Positions 1 through 8,800 of a stretch of DNA of 38,556 bases are shown here, piece by piece. Position numbers and translations under genes: made by a program. Position 1 is the first letter of the stretch. Each line of letters opens with the position of its first letter. The stretch is from an uncultured Porphyromonadaceae bacterium (lineage in GTDB: Bacteria; Bacteroidota; Bacteroidia; Bacteroidales; Muribaculaceae). The notes under the pieces are model-generated. The model did no database searches, was not told the origin of the DNA, and saw only the letters and a list, made by a program, of their open reading frames with translations. The stretch covers positions 1 through 38,556 of the forward strand of contig CAMWUJ010000027.1 of NCBI GenBank assembly GCA_947177405.1. The letters are read 5' to 3'.

Positions 1-2
1 TT

Positions 3-80
3 TGCATCAGTCACAACTCGGAGGTTGCTCCTTCTGCAAAAGAAGATTTTAGCTCCCCAATAGCCGCTCCGGTATTTTAA
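3..80 (+). CDS. Possible 3' end of an upstream gene (partial)
   Basis: One + strand frame is open from the window edge to a TAA at 78-80 and would encode about 25 residues ending SSPIAAPVF. It is the longest of the three + frames here, and two hairpins at 111-173 follow it, which fits the end of a transcribed + strand gene. No family can be recognised from so short a tail. It could equally be non-coding DNA. Confidence 0.3.
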   Translation, partial: CISHNSEVAPSAKEDFSSPIAAPVF

Positions 81-110
81 CATATTTTGTTGAATGAGGT
101 CTCAATTAGT

Positions 111-173
111 CCTTCCGGAGATGTCCCCATCATCCGGAAGGGGGGAAGGAAGCCGGGATTCCGGCCTCCTTTT
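111..173 (+). terminator. Two consecutive hairpins, second terminator-like
   Basis: The first hairpin pairs ccttccgg (111-118) with ccggaagg (134-141). The second pairs aggaagccgg (147-156) with ccggcctcct (161-170), one mismatch, loop gatt, followed by T residues at 171-173. The T run lies on the + side, so the second hairpin best fits a terminator for a + strand gene ending near 80. It may also slow transcripts coming from the minus-strand gene at 246. Confidence 0.45.
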
Positions 174-181
174 ATTCAGCT

Positions 182-226
182 GAATTCGGGAAACGATGTT
201 ATGGTTAAAACGTATCTCCCGAATTC
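182..226. repeat. 10-bp perfect inverted repeat
   Basis: gaattcggga at 182-191 is the exact reverse complement of tcccgaattc at 217-226, with a 25-nt loop. It lies about 20 bp past the stop codon of the minus-strand gene at 246. A stem-loop ending that transcript is the simplest reading, although no T tract follows on the minus strand. Confidence 0.5.
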
Positions 227-245
227 GCGAAGTTCAATAACGTGC

Positions 246-2354
246 TTATTTTACAACGTATTTTTTACCGTTGATAATATATACTCCTGCTGCAAGAGCT
301 TTGATCTGAGCAGCGTCGGCATTGCTCAGGATCACACGGCCTGCGATGTCATAAACAGTTGCTACACCGTTTTCGACTTCAACAGACTCAACACCGGATA
401 CTTTGATCTTGAAGTTATAAACCAATTCGGGAGATGCATGGCCTTCCTCACCACCTGTCTCATCATAGGTTCCGTCAAAGAATGCGCGGGCAGGGATTGA
501 GAACTTGTAATCGCCGGGTTCGGTGACAGGCTGAGTGAAAGTATATGTGTATTCAGTCGGATTGAAGAAATCATTGTCCACAGGTTCAACCTCCTCCACG
601 AGAAGATAGTCTCCCTTGTTATCGGGATTCTCGCGATATAGAGATCCGGCCACTATGGGGTCAAATGAGATGTAAGTTACATCGGCAAATGTAAGAACGA
701 TGGAATCAAGAGCCCCGTCAATTGTCTCATTATCTTCGATTGAAACTTTCACCGGTTCGAGATCCTCTGTTACACTGCCATGAGGAGGTTCATCGCCTTC
801 AACGATGTAAACGAAAGAGGTCTGATTGTTATAGGTGGTCATCATCTCGCTTCCGATAATGAAATAATTCTTCGGGATTATGAGAGAATATGTACCCGAG
901 ATGGTGATTGGATCGAATGTCCAGGTGGCCTGTTTGCCATCTTCGCTGAATACGGGCTCTCCCAGATCGATAGAAACCTCTCCAGCACGACCCATTTTTG
1001 TGATGAAAGGACGCTCGATTGTCAGATAAGCTAAATTCATTTCTTTCTTAGCTTCAGTAGTTATGGTAATTGAAGAAAGAGATTTTACAGTTTCTCCATT
1101 CGCGGGATCTACTGAAACCAGAACGTCCGCACCTAAGTTGCAGGTCCAATCCATGTGATATTCAAAGTCGTCGGTAGAATAACCGCCATTCCCTTTCACG
1201 GGCAGTCCGTCTGCATCAACAGCTTCAATAGTCACGGAAATAGTACCGGTTGAGCCCTTTAACAGAGATTCGTCAAATTTGAAATCCCAGGCGGTTGCAT
1301 ATCCGGCAGCGTCAGGTTCTGAAGCCGGCTCAAAAGTTCCGGCAGAAGCTGTGCCTATTCCCTGACCTTGTGAATATACGAAAGTGGTAGGCTTCACAGG
1401 ACCTGAATAAGTGACAGTAAACATTCCCATTTCAAGGTTGTCGATTTCATACTCCTCAGGATCCGGCATTACGCTTTCAACTACATAGGGGCTATATTCT
1501 GTGCCTTTTGACTGACCTTTGAAATCAATATATGTCTCAAGCTCAAGAGATGCTTCCTGCTGCTGAGGAGTGGGATACTGATTGGTGGCGGGGTCATAAC
1601 CAATACCGCAGAATTTGAGTGCGAGACGGTAGGTGTGGCCTTCAATAAGTTTCTCGTTGGCTCCTCCAACATTTATGAACAGTCCATTCTCCCACTGGTC
1701 GCTATCGTCGCCAAATGTACGGTTAACGTCGATACGGCTTTCATTGCCCTGACGAATATAGACTCTGGAAGAAGCGTCTTCTCCGTAGGTGATATCCCAA
1801 AGGAACCAATCGATATAGTTGACCGCTGCATCATCAGAGGTTTTAAAGGTAACTTTACCCACATACTCTCCCCAATATGGAAGGGATGCGCCGTTAGCAG
1901 GATTGGAAGAGATGAGAGTGATCTGTGGATATTCGCCAAGACCAAGATTCGGATCGGCAAGAACGTACTGGAATTCAATATCTTTCTCATTGAAATTGCC
2001 GGCGGCATCCTTAAAACACCCGGAGGGAAGCGTAAGCACCCATTCGCCGTTCTCTTTGAAATCTTGGGAATCAAACTCAAGCTTGTGCAGCAGGTCGCCA
2101 TAGAAATCCATATCCTCGAATTTGGTGCATGCCACCATATTGCCGGTTTCTGAGTTTTCAAAGTATGGCTTGATTTTGCAGTCTGAAACGATAGAAAACT
2201 CCTCTGTGCTTCCAAGAGTGATGTTGTCAAAATACTGCGCGCTGTTATACGTGGCTCCCGGAGTAGGGTAGGAGACGGTGATAGTCGGGAAAGCATACGC
2301 AGATATGCTTGCACCAGCCACCATGACCGTAGTAAGTAATGATTTAAAAGTCAT
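246..2354 (-). CDS. Secreted Ig-like repeat protein with C-terminal sorting domain
   Basis: This 702-residue protein is predicted to be exported. It has a Sec signal peptide with likely cleavage after AYA near residue 21. The body is a series of beta-rich segments opened by phrases such as SSNPANGASL and VDPANGETVKSL, typical of bacterial Ig-like modules of the SbsA/Big_5 kind. The last ~45 residues carry a VYDIAGRV motif, then GVYIINGKK and a basic end, the pattern of Bacteroidetes type A T9SS sorting domains. No catalytic motif is visible, so a surface-anchored adhesive or structural role is inferred. It lies 107 bp downstream of a gene with a similar tail on the same strand, separated from it by a hairpin, so it may be transcribed separately. 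No consensus promoter is seen directly upstream. Confidence 0.85.
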   Translation of the reverse strand: MTFKSLLTTVMVAGASISAYAFPTITVSYPTPGATYNSAQYFDNITLGSTEEFSIVSDCKIKPYFENSETGNMVACTKFEDMDFYGDLLHKLEFDSQDFKENGEWVLTLPSGCFKDAAGNFNEKDIEFQYVLADPNLGLGEYPQITLISSNPANGASLPYWGEYVGKVTFKTSDDAAVNYIDWFLWDITYGEDASSRVYIRQGNESRIDVNRTFGDDSDQWENGLFINVGGANEKLIEGHTYRLALKFCGIGYDPATNQYPTPQQQEASLELETYIDFKGQSKGTEYSPYVVESVMPDPEEYEIDNLEMGMFTVTYSGPVKPTTFVYSQGQGIGTASAGTFEPASEPDAAGYATAWDFKFDESLLKGSTGTISVTIEAVDADGLPVKGNGGYSTDDFEYHMDWTCNLGADVLVSVDPANGETVKSLSSITITTEAKKEMNLAYLTIERPFITKMGRAGEVSIDLGEPVFSEDGKQATWTFDPITISGTYSLIIPKNYFIIGSEMMTTYNNQTSFVYIVEGDEPPHGSVTEDLEPVKVSIEDNETIDGALDSIVLTFADVTYISFDPIVAGSLYRENPDNKGDYLLVEEVEPVDNDFFNPTEYTYTFTQPVTEPGDYKFSIPARAFFDGTYDETGGEEGHASPELVYNFKIKVSGVESVEVENGVATVYDIAGRVILSNADAAQIKALAAGVYIINGKKYVVK

Positions 2355-2405
2355 AAGCTTTATGATTATATTGTTAATAAAATATTATAGATAAAGTATA
2401 ATTCC

Positions 2406-2445
2406 TTCGGGAAGGGATCAGAGTTTGGCCTAACCTCTTCCCGAA
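2406..2445 (-). terminator. Hairpin between two secreted-protein genes
   Basis: ttcgggaag (2406-2414) pairs perfectly with cttcccgaa (2437-2445) across a 22-nt loop. It lies just after the stop of the minus-strand gene at 2462 and before the start of the next gene at 2354. No strong T tract follows, so it could be a weak terminator or an mRNA-stabilising stem. Confidence 0.45.
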
Positions 2446-2461
2446 AGCAATATAATTAAAA

Positions 2462-4114
2462 TCAACGGATCACAACCTTCTTGCCATTGATCACATAAAT
2501 TCCTTTGGCAAGAGAAGAAAGAACGTCAGCCTTGACATTGTTGAGCACACGCACTCCGGCTATGTCATATACATCAAAAGTTTCAGAGCCTGAGGCCACC
2601 ACATTTTCTATACCGCTGACTTTAGCTTTGAATTCGCCTCTAATATCATTAGAATGGTCGAGACCATCGGCACATTCAAGCCCTTTCATGCTCACGAAAA
2701 CATCGGAATCGGGATCACAGTTCAGGGTGGGGATTGTGAAAGTATAGAGCATTGCTCCTTCAGAGAACTCGTCCGGAGCCGCGTTAACCTTGTCGGTAGG
2801 GATGTCATAGAATCTATCTTCTCCATTCTCTTTATAGTCAAAGCGTATGGCGTCATATTTTATCTTATCGCCATTCATCACCCAGATTTCCATCGGGGAT
2901 CCGAACACAAGTTCAGTGCCGCGGGCAGGAGTGAAGTCGCCCACAACGGTATATTGGAGCACATTTATCACAAACGACATCGGATATCCTGTCGGATTAG
3001 ACTTGGAACCGGTATATGCCCGCTGACCGTCGGGAGAATAGATATTGCCACAAGAAACGTAGATACTCTCCGGCTGGGTGGAGGAATTGGAGTTGGGTAG
3101 CATGTCGATCGGGCGGCGACGTTTGCCTGAGAAGTCATAGGTGGCAGTAGTGCCATCGTGAGTACCATCGATGTTTTCATAATACATTCCGACTTCAATG
3201 TTGTCGCTGTTGCCATATTCAATTGAAGCCACCGACATCTTGTCGGAAGAGAGCGGTCCATCGAAAACGAACTTTATCTGCGCATCCTCATCACCGGGTA
3301 GATAATAGCTGTTCATTATATTATCGACAGAATTATATTTCGCTCCTAACACATCTACAAGCTCCAAAGGTTTCGCAGCCACAGTGAAATTGATTTCACA
3401 GCGACCGTTTTCGTTATACTTGTTATTCTTGTCGGAAGCATCGGCCACCTGCATGATACGGAGAGTCACTTCATCACCCTCCTTGATTTTTTCTTCATGA
3501 TAGAGCTGCATCATGGCCGGACCAATATCGCAACCCACAGAAGATTCACCCGCCTTTGCAGCTACTTGCACTCTGGAGTTGTCGGGAGCCACAAGGAAGA
3601 CGTTGCCGATTGAAACGGGGAAGTTAAAATTGACCAACATCTCATAATACATACTCGCTGAGAGCTTCCCTCCATAATAATTGGGATCTTCCGGGTTGAT
3701 GGAGGGGTCGGTACCTGTAAGCTTGATTTCCGAAGTTCCTTCATAGACTCGCATCGATCCGGCATCCATGGAGAAAGCGTTGAACACATAATAGGTGGTG
3801 CCACCCTGAAGTTCTTTATAAGTGACGATCTTTCCACGGTCGGAGTATGAATGTTCACCGAATACCTCCGATGCTTCGCTATGGTCGGCGGAAGAATAGA
3901 GAGAAAGTGTAGTGGTGCTGAATTCAAATTTGACAGGACCTGTTTCAGAGGGTGTGTAGGTTCCGGTAACAGTTGCAAACTGAGGCCAAGAATATTCCTT
4001 GCCCGGTTGGATAGAACCTAAATCGACTGTCTCTGCATATACTTCAGCTGAGTAGGAGCCAAGGAAAAAAAAGGCGCTGACAGCTACCGTTTTGGTAAGA
4101 GTAGATATATTCAT
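2462..4114 (-). CDS. Secreted protein with C-terminal sorting domain
   Basis: This 550-residue protein begins with a signal peptide likely cut after VYA near residue 27. The next ~90 residues (WPQFATVTGTYTPSETG onward) resemble a beta-sandwich of the kind found before sorting domains in Bacteroidales surface proteins. No enzyme motif is visible. The C terminus has VYDIAGVRVL, GIYVINGKK and a VVIR end, closely matching the tail of the gene at 246-2354, so both probably use the same T9SS-type export and anchoring route. A promoter with perfect -33 and -7 boxes lies at 4323-4353 and gives a leader of about 200 nt. Its ligand is unknown. Confidence 0.85.
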   Translation of the reverse strand: MNISTLTKTVAVSAFFFLGSYSAEVYAETVDLGSIQPGKEYSWPQFATVTGTYTPSETGPVKFEFSTTTLSLYSSADHSEASEVFGEHSYSDRGKIVTYKELQGGTTYYVFNAFSMDAGSMRVYEGTSEIKLTGTDPSINPEDPNYYGGKLSASMYYEMLVNFNFPVSIGNVFLVAPDNSRVQVAAKAGESSVGCDIGPAMMQLYHEEKIKEGDEVTLRIMQVADASDKNNKYNENGRCEINFTVAAKPLELVDVLGAKYNSVDNIMNSYYLPGDEDAQIKFVFDGPLSSDKMSVASIEYGNSDNIEVGMYYENIDGTHDGTTATYDFSGKRRRPIDMLPNSNSSTQPESIYVSCGNIYSPDGQRAYTGSKSNPTGYPMSFVINVLQYTVVGDFTPARGTELVFGSPMEIWVMNGDKIKYDAIRFDYKENGEDRFYDIPTDKVNAAPDEFSEGAMLYTFTIPTLNCDPDSDVFVSMKGLECADGLDHSNDIRGEFKAKVSGIENVVASGSETFDVYDIAGVRVLNNVKADVLSSLAKGIYVINGKKVVIR

Positions 4115-4200
4115 TCCTAAAGATTTAAGAGTTCTTTAATTGAGTTTTTATAACGTTAGGTTATTATCTAATAGTCAGTGTGTTCCCATGAGATAACGTC

Positions 4201-4228
4201 AACTCATACATAGTTTATTGTATGAGTT
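4201..4228. repeat. Perfect 10-bp stem-loop in the leader of the 2462-4114 gene
   Basis: aactcataca (4201-4210) is the exact reverse complement of tgtatgagtt (4219-4228), with an 8-nt loop. It falls within the predicted ~200-nt untranslated leader of the minus-strand gene starting at 4114. No T tract follows on the minus strand, so it is more likely a leader stem or operator than a terminator. Confidence 0.5.
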
Positions 4229-4322
4229 TTAGTTAAAATATCCCTATTTTCTAATTTATAATGTTAAATTAAATTGAAATCTAATACTATAAAAAAGGGG
4301 TTCACACTTGTATTCTTACGGG

Positions 4323-4353
4323 CAAAAGTAGATAAAAAAATTGATTTCCCAAA
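4323..4353 (-). promoter_or_regulatory. Bacteroidetes housekeeping promoter for the 2462-4114 gene
   Basis: On the minus strand TTTG (4353-4350), a 19-nt spacer and TACTTTTG (4330-4323) match the Bacteroidetes TTTG-N19-21-TAnnTTTG promoter exactly. Transcription should begin near 4316, about 200 nt before the ATG at 4114. Confidence 0.75.
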
Positions 4354-4585
4354 ATCATTTTTATATTTCAAAATATGTTTTACAACCTATTTTTGAGCGA
4401 AATACTTACTTTTTGTATATGAAGTGCTTTAGTTTTATAAGAAAAAGAAAAATTTTACCTCATGATTTTATAAAACCAATTGTGGATGAGAGATGTTAGA
4501 AAAATATAATTTTGCTATGGCTTTAATGAAGTTGTTTAAACTTATTTTTTATTAACAATTGCGAGAGATTTGGCTCGTCCTTTTC

Positions 4586-4593
4586 TATATTTG
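4586..4593 (+). promoter_or_regulatory. Candidate -7 box for the DMT transporter
   Basis: TATATTTG matches the Bacteroidetes -7 consensus. No TTTG lies at the expected 19-21 nt upstream; the nearest TTG is 24 nt away. If used, it gives a leader of about 180 nt that includes the foldable segment at 4630-4671. A second -7 match, TAATTTTG at 4507-4514, is an alternative. Confidence 0.4.
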
Positions 4594-4629
4594 GAAACTC
4601 GCCGATTTTCAATTTTGAGCTGATTTTGA

Positions 4630-4671
4630 CTCTCGAAGAGGAAGCAACCTCTCGGTTGGTGCCGATGAGAG
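4630..4671 (+). ncRNA. Candidate structured leader (three-way junction)
   Basis: In RNA sense, CTCTC (4630-4634) can pair with GAGAG (4667-4671) and enclose two small hairpins: GAGG (4638-4641) with CCTC (4648-4651), and TCGG (4652-4655) with CCGA (4662-4665). An alternative fold pairs CTCTC at 4649-4653 with the same GAGAG. Mutually exclusive pairing is typical of regulatory leaders, but the stems are short and I do not recognise a known riboswitch. Confidence 0.3.
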
Positions 4672-4778
4672 AGGCGAAAGCAGCCAAAAAGATCCGCAAG
4701 GGTTAATAAAAGAAGGTAAAAATAATTTCATATTAACATTCGTAAATAAGTTTAAACAACGACTTCAATAATAAAGAA

Positions 4779-5789
4779 ATGGAAAACCAAAATACTGATT
4801 TTGTATCATCCGGAAAAGAGATAGGGGAGAAGAAAATTACGCCCTCTCTCGCCTCTGGACAAGAAAGCTTAAAGGAGAGTCGGCACGACAAGATGGTTGG
4901 AAATGTGTCGATGTTTATAGCCAAAACCTTCTCCGGTCTGAATGAGAACGCGCTCAAGTATCTTCTTCCGACATGGATGAACGCCTTCACAGGAGTGGTG
5001 TTGCGTCTTGGGTTCGGATCTCTTTTTTTCTGGGTTTTAGGTTGGGTGCGTCCAAACAAGACAGAAAAGGTGACAATGCGCGATAGGGGACTTCTCCTTC
5101 TTACTGGGATAATCGCGGTGTTCGGTTATATGTACACCTTGCTTATCGGGCTTACATATACCACACCGATCTCTTCATCAATTTTTATTGCCCTTCAGGC
5201 CACCGTTGTATATATCATTTGTCTGGTGCTCCGCACCGACAGGCTCTCCTGGGGACGACTTCTGGGTATCCTCCTCGGTATCGGAGGGGCGCTTATATGT
5301 ATCTTGACTCAAAAAGAGAGTGAAGTAGCCAAAGATCCTTTCTTAGGCAATATGTTTTGTCTTGCCTCCACTTTTTTATTTAGTGCCTATCTGGTGATAG
5401 AGAAGAAATTTTTAAAACGACTTAGCAATGCCACTGTAAGTAAATACACATTCAGTGGAGGGCTTTTAGCCGGATTAGTGGTAGTTCTGATAACAGGGAA
5501 ATGGTTTGCTCCGGTGATAAGTATGAACGTCTTCTCGGCTCCGTTCCTCGTGTTGGCTTTTGTGTTGCTTTTCCCCACATCGTTAAGTTATCTTCTCACC
5601 GATATAGGTCTTAAAAAATTACCTGCCACTGTCGTGGCCCTATATTCCAACTGGATTCTTATCGTGGCAGCCATCATGAGTTATATTCTCGGACAAGATA
5701 AATTCTCATGGTGGCAGATTGCTTCGGTAATACTTATTATTGGCAGTGTGTTTCTGGTAGAAAGCGCGGAAGCAAAAGATCACAAGTAG
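4779..5789 (+). CDS. DMT-superfamily (EamA-type) transporter
   Basis: The 336-residue protein is an inner-membrane transporter of the drug/metabolite superfamily. It shows about ten hydrophobic segments arranged as two EamA-like halves, with the characteristic TTPISSSIFIALQATVVYI stretch in the first half and a related ALYSNWILIVAAIMSYILG in the second. Substrate cannot be told from sequence; family members export amino acids, nucleosides or toxic metabolites. The first ~38 residues are polar and unusual for the family. An alternative start at 4893 (MVGNVSMFIAK) would give the usual length and remove this tail. The ATG at 4779 is kept because an A-rich Bacteroidetes-type start context precedes it. 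The gene stands alone, facing a convergent terminator. Confidence 0.85.
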   Translation: MENQNTDFVSSGKEIGEKKITPSLASGQESLKESRHDKMVGNVSMFIAKTFSGLNENALKYLLPTWMNAFTGVVLRLGFGSLFFWVLGWVRPNKTEKVTMRDRGLLLLTGIIAVFGYMYTLLIGLTYTTPISSSIFIALQATVVYIICLVLRTDRLSWGRLLGILLGIGGALICILTQKESEVAKDPFLGNMFCLASTFLFSAYLVIEKKFLKRLSNATVSKYTFSGGLLAGLVVVLITGKWFAPVISMNVFSAPFLVLAFVLLFPTSLSYLLTDIGLKKLPATVVALYSNWILIVAAIMSYILGQDKFSWWQIASVILIIGSVFLVESAEAKDHK

Positions 5790-5808
5790 GGTAGTAAACA
5801 AGGAGATA

Positions 5809-5842
5809 AAAAAATAGAGAGGAGCAATCCTCTCTATTTTTT
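5809..5842. terminator. Bidirectional intrinsic terminator
   Basis: A perfect 15-bp stem (5809-5823 with 5828-5842) and a gcaa tetraloop are flanked by an A run on the left and a T run on the right. It therefore works on both strands. It ends the + strand transporter and the minus-strand surface operon whose last gene stops at 5855. Confidence 0.9.
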
Positions 5843-5854
5843 GCATCGTTATGA

Positions 5855-8800
5855 TTAGTTTACAATAAGCTTGAATTTTTGTCCGGATCCATTGGCAGTC
5901 GTTACCTCAACCACGCAGACACCTTGTGGCACGCTTAAAGAAACTTCATAGGCATTGCGCACCATTTGGTTGGCTATCACCTTCCCGTCAAGGGTATAGA
6001 TGTTGATTGAAGTGATTCGGTCGCCGTGGCTTGCGACGTGTAAGATGCCGTTTGCAGCATTAACAATTATATCGCTGTCATCTTGTGTATTCCCAATTGC
6101 TGAAGGCGCTTTAAAAGATACAAGAATGAAGCGTCCGGAGGTAGAACCCATCTCTACAGGAAGAGGGATGTCGTGGTCAAGCGTATATTCCTTACAGGCC
6201 ACGAGATCGATTATTCTATAGTCTTCACGATCCACGCCATTGAATGAATCGAAGCTGAGGTATGCTTCTTCTTCCGGCTTTTTGATAATTGTAAGGGGAA
6301 TTCGTTCATTTTCGGGAAGAAAATCGAATGCCTTTCCGTTATCCACCGAATAAATCGCCAGTGAGGGAGCCACCTCATTCTCGATTAGCGCCTCTGATAT
6401 CATGGAGTGTGAACCTTCAGTCACTGTCATCGTCGCCGTGTTGCCATTGCCATTCAGATTGATTCTCAAGGCAGCCTGTTTTCCTGCCTCTGCGTTTGTC
6501 ACCGGTCCCAGCATATCGGGAGTGATGCGTATGGAGAGCTGATCGGTTGGCTCTCCGATTGTGGTGACATATACGGCTTGCATCGGAGAAATAGAGGGGA
6601 ACCGGTCAAGACCCAAGATTGATCCATTCTCATCTGCCGCTACTTTCCTGATGGTATTTCCATCGTAAAACATCACGGCGGAAATAAGGTCATCGTTTCC
6701 GGCAATGAATTCTCCCACATCAATCCGACTCATGAACGGGTTTCCAAAAAGGAAAACATTGGTGGGGCTTTGGGAAGATACTGTGAAATGAAGCTCCCCC
6801 TCATTTCCCGGGAAATCATAGAGTAGCCTGTCATTGTATCGAAATTCATTATAACGATCATCATCGGTCTTGATCTTGATCACGTCCATTGGGGAGATAT
6901 CAGGATTAGACTCATAGATGAAACGCCCCACATTCTCACGTGACAGAGATTCTGACATATCGAGCATCTCGCGGTCGAAATCACTGAAATAATTATAGGA
7001 AGTATGTTCTTTAGGGAATCTGAATCGGAAGTCGATATTATCAGGTAACTCTCCGTTATCGACCCATAAGGAAAATCCCATTCCGGGGGAATAGGGAGTG
7101 GAGAGATGATTGAAGGCTGATGACCATTCGGTGGAAAGAGATTCGGATAGTTGCTCCCTTACGGTAGCGATATCCACCTCCTGTTTTCCTGCCCATAGAC
7201 GTCCTTTTGCTGTCCGCGCCCATAGACGCTGATAAATGGTGGGATTGAACCGGTTCTGAGGGGAGGTTTCGGAGTTCAAGGGGGTGAAATAATCAGCGCT
7301 ATGAATACCCGACATATCCCCCGGTATGAACATATCACCTGAATACATGCTCTGAAGAGGAGCGGAGAGAAGGTGATACCTGTTGGGAGAAAGCGCCAGC
7401 TCGGCCCAGACCCTGTTATAATTGAGTCGGGTCACCCTGTTAACTTCCGCTCCCGGCTCGAAGTGGATGAGATTGCAGCAATACTCATCCCCGTCGGTCA
7501 CGGACCCGGAAAGATCGGGATAGACCGTGGCATTAGAAGGGATCACCACATTGGTGCAGCAATAGGGAGATCCATTGGTCCAGTTGTCCCATTTAGTCCA
7601 GTCGGAGGTGGTGGCGGTAGTGAGCCATTGGGTATTATCCGGGTGTACTTTATAAGAAGCAGATCGGATCGGGGCACCGTCTTGATTGTATATCACTACC
7701 TGATACACTCCGGCTTTACCGGTAGAGAATGGATACTTAAACACTCCCTTGCCTCCATTCTGAGTTTCTTTTATTTCTATTTTCATTGACTTTGTGTCCG
7801 TCTCTTCATCTTCCGTAAGAGGAGCATTGAAAGATATAGGATAGAACCCCGGGGAGCCTGTGGCAGTTACGTATATGTCATCTCCGACACATATCTCATT
7901 CACCTCAATCGATGTGATAAGATCAGAGCATGGCTGAGAATCGAGACAGTCGGGCATTCCATCGCCATCTGCATCTCCACGCACGAAAAGACCATATACA
8001 CGGATATCGTTAAGCACGTTTACGGTGCCCACAAAAGTAAGTAATACTTCATCATACATATACTTGGGAGATATGATGATATATTTCTTATCGCCGAAAC
8101 CGGCCACGTTGGCATCCACTACATTCCAGTCGTTGAAAATATCTCCTGTCTCTTCTCCGCGATAGAGAGTTTTTACTTGAATCACATCCGCCAGTTTCAC
8201 TCCGGCAAGATAAGTGTTGTTGTCGGTCACAATCCCTAATTGGTGCCGATAATCGAGAGTGCGTCCCAGATTCACAGCGATAGTCACGCCACTCACACCT
8301 ACCGTCTTGAAAATTGTGGTGTAAGATTCCATATCATCATCCACCATATTGTCGAGATCGTTGATCACCGTAGCCACACTCACTCCTTCTCCCATCACCA
8401 TGCGATTAAAATCGAGAGTAGTATGTGTATCGGAAGTGGAAAGGACGGTGGTGCTGCATCCCATTATATCCGCACAATCCGAATCCTCATCCTCCCATTC
8501 CCAGAAAGCGTTATAGATGCGAAGCTCACCAAGTTTCACATCCGCCACACCTGAAACCCAGAGAATCATCTGATTGAACACCATCTCATCGCCATGTTCA
8601 TCGATATTGGGAACCGAAATACTGAATCTTACCTTCAGCGCCTTATTGGCACCGCCGATATCAGCAGAAATGGTATTGTTCTCATCAATAAGATGGTCAT
8701 ATACCCTGACTTGTTTACCCTCGCTATCCGTTTTATACAGGCTGATATGATATAAGTCAAGCACGCTGAGATTCAATCCCTCGACAGCCGATTCCACAAT

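Larger units (their letters stand above)
4115..4778. other. Intergenic region between divergent genes (664 bp)
   Basis: This AT-rich non-coding stretch separates the minus-strand secreted-protein gene from the + strand transporter. It holds the minus-strand promoter (4323-4353), a perfect stem-loop (4201-4228), + strand -7-like boxes TAATTTTG (4507-4514) and TATATTTG (4586-4593), and a foldable segment (4630-4671). No tRNA or open reading frame of note is seen. Confidence 0.7.

Noticed and set aside
87..500. A 137-codon + strand frame at the start of the window
   Set aside because: It runs antisense into a well-supported secreted protein gene and across two hairpins, and its translation has no recognisable pattern.
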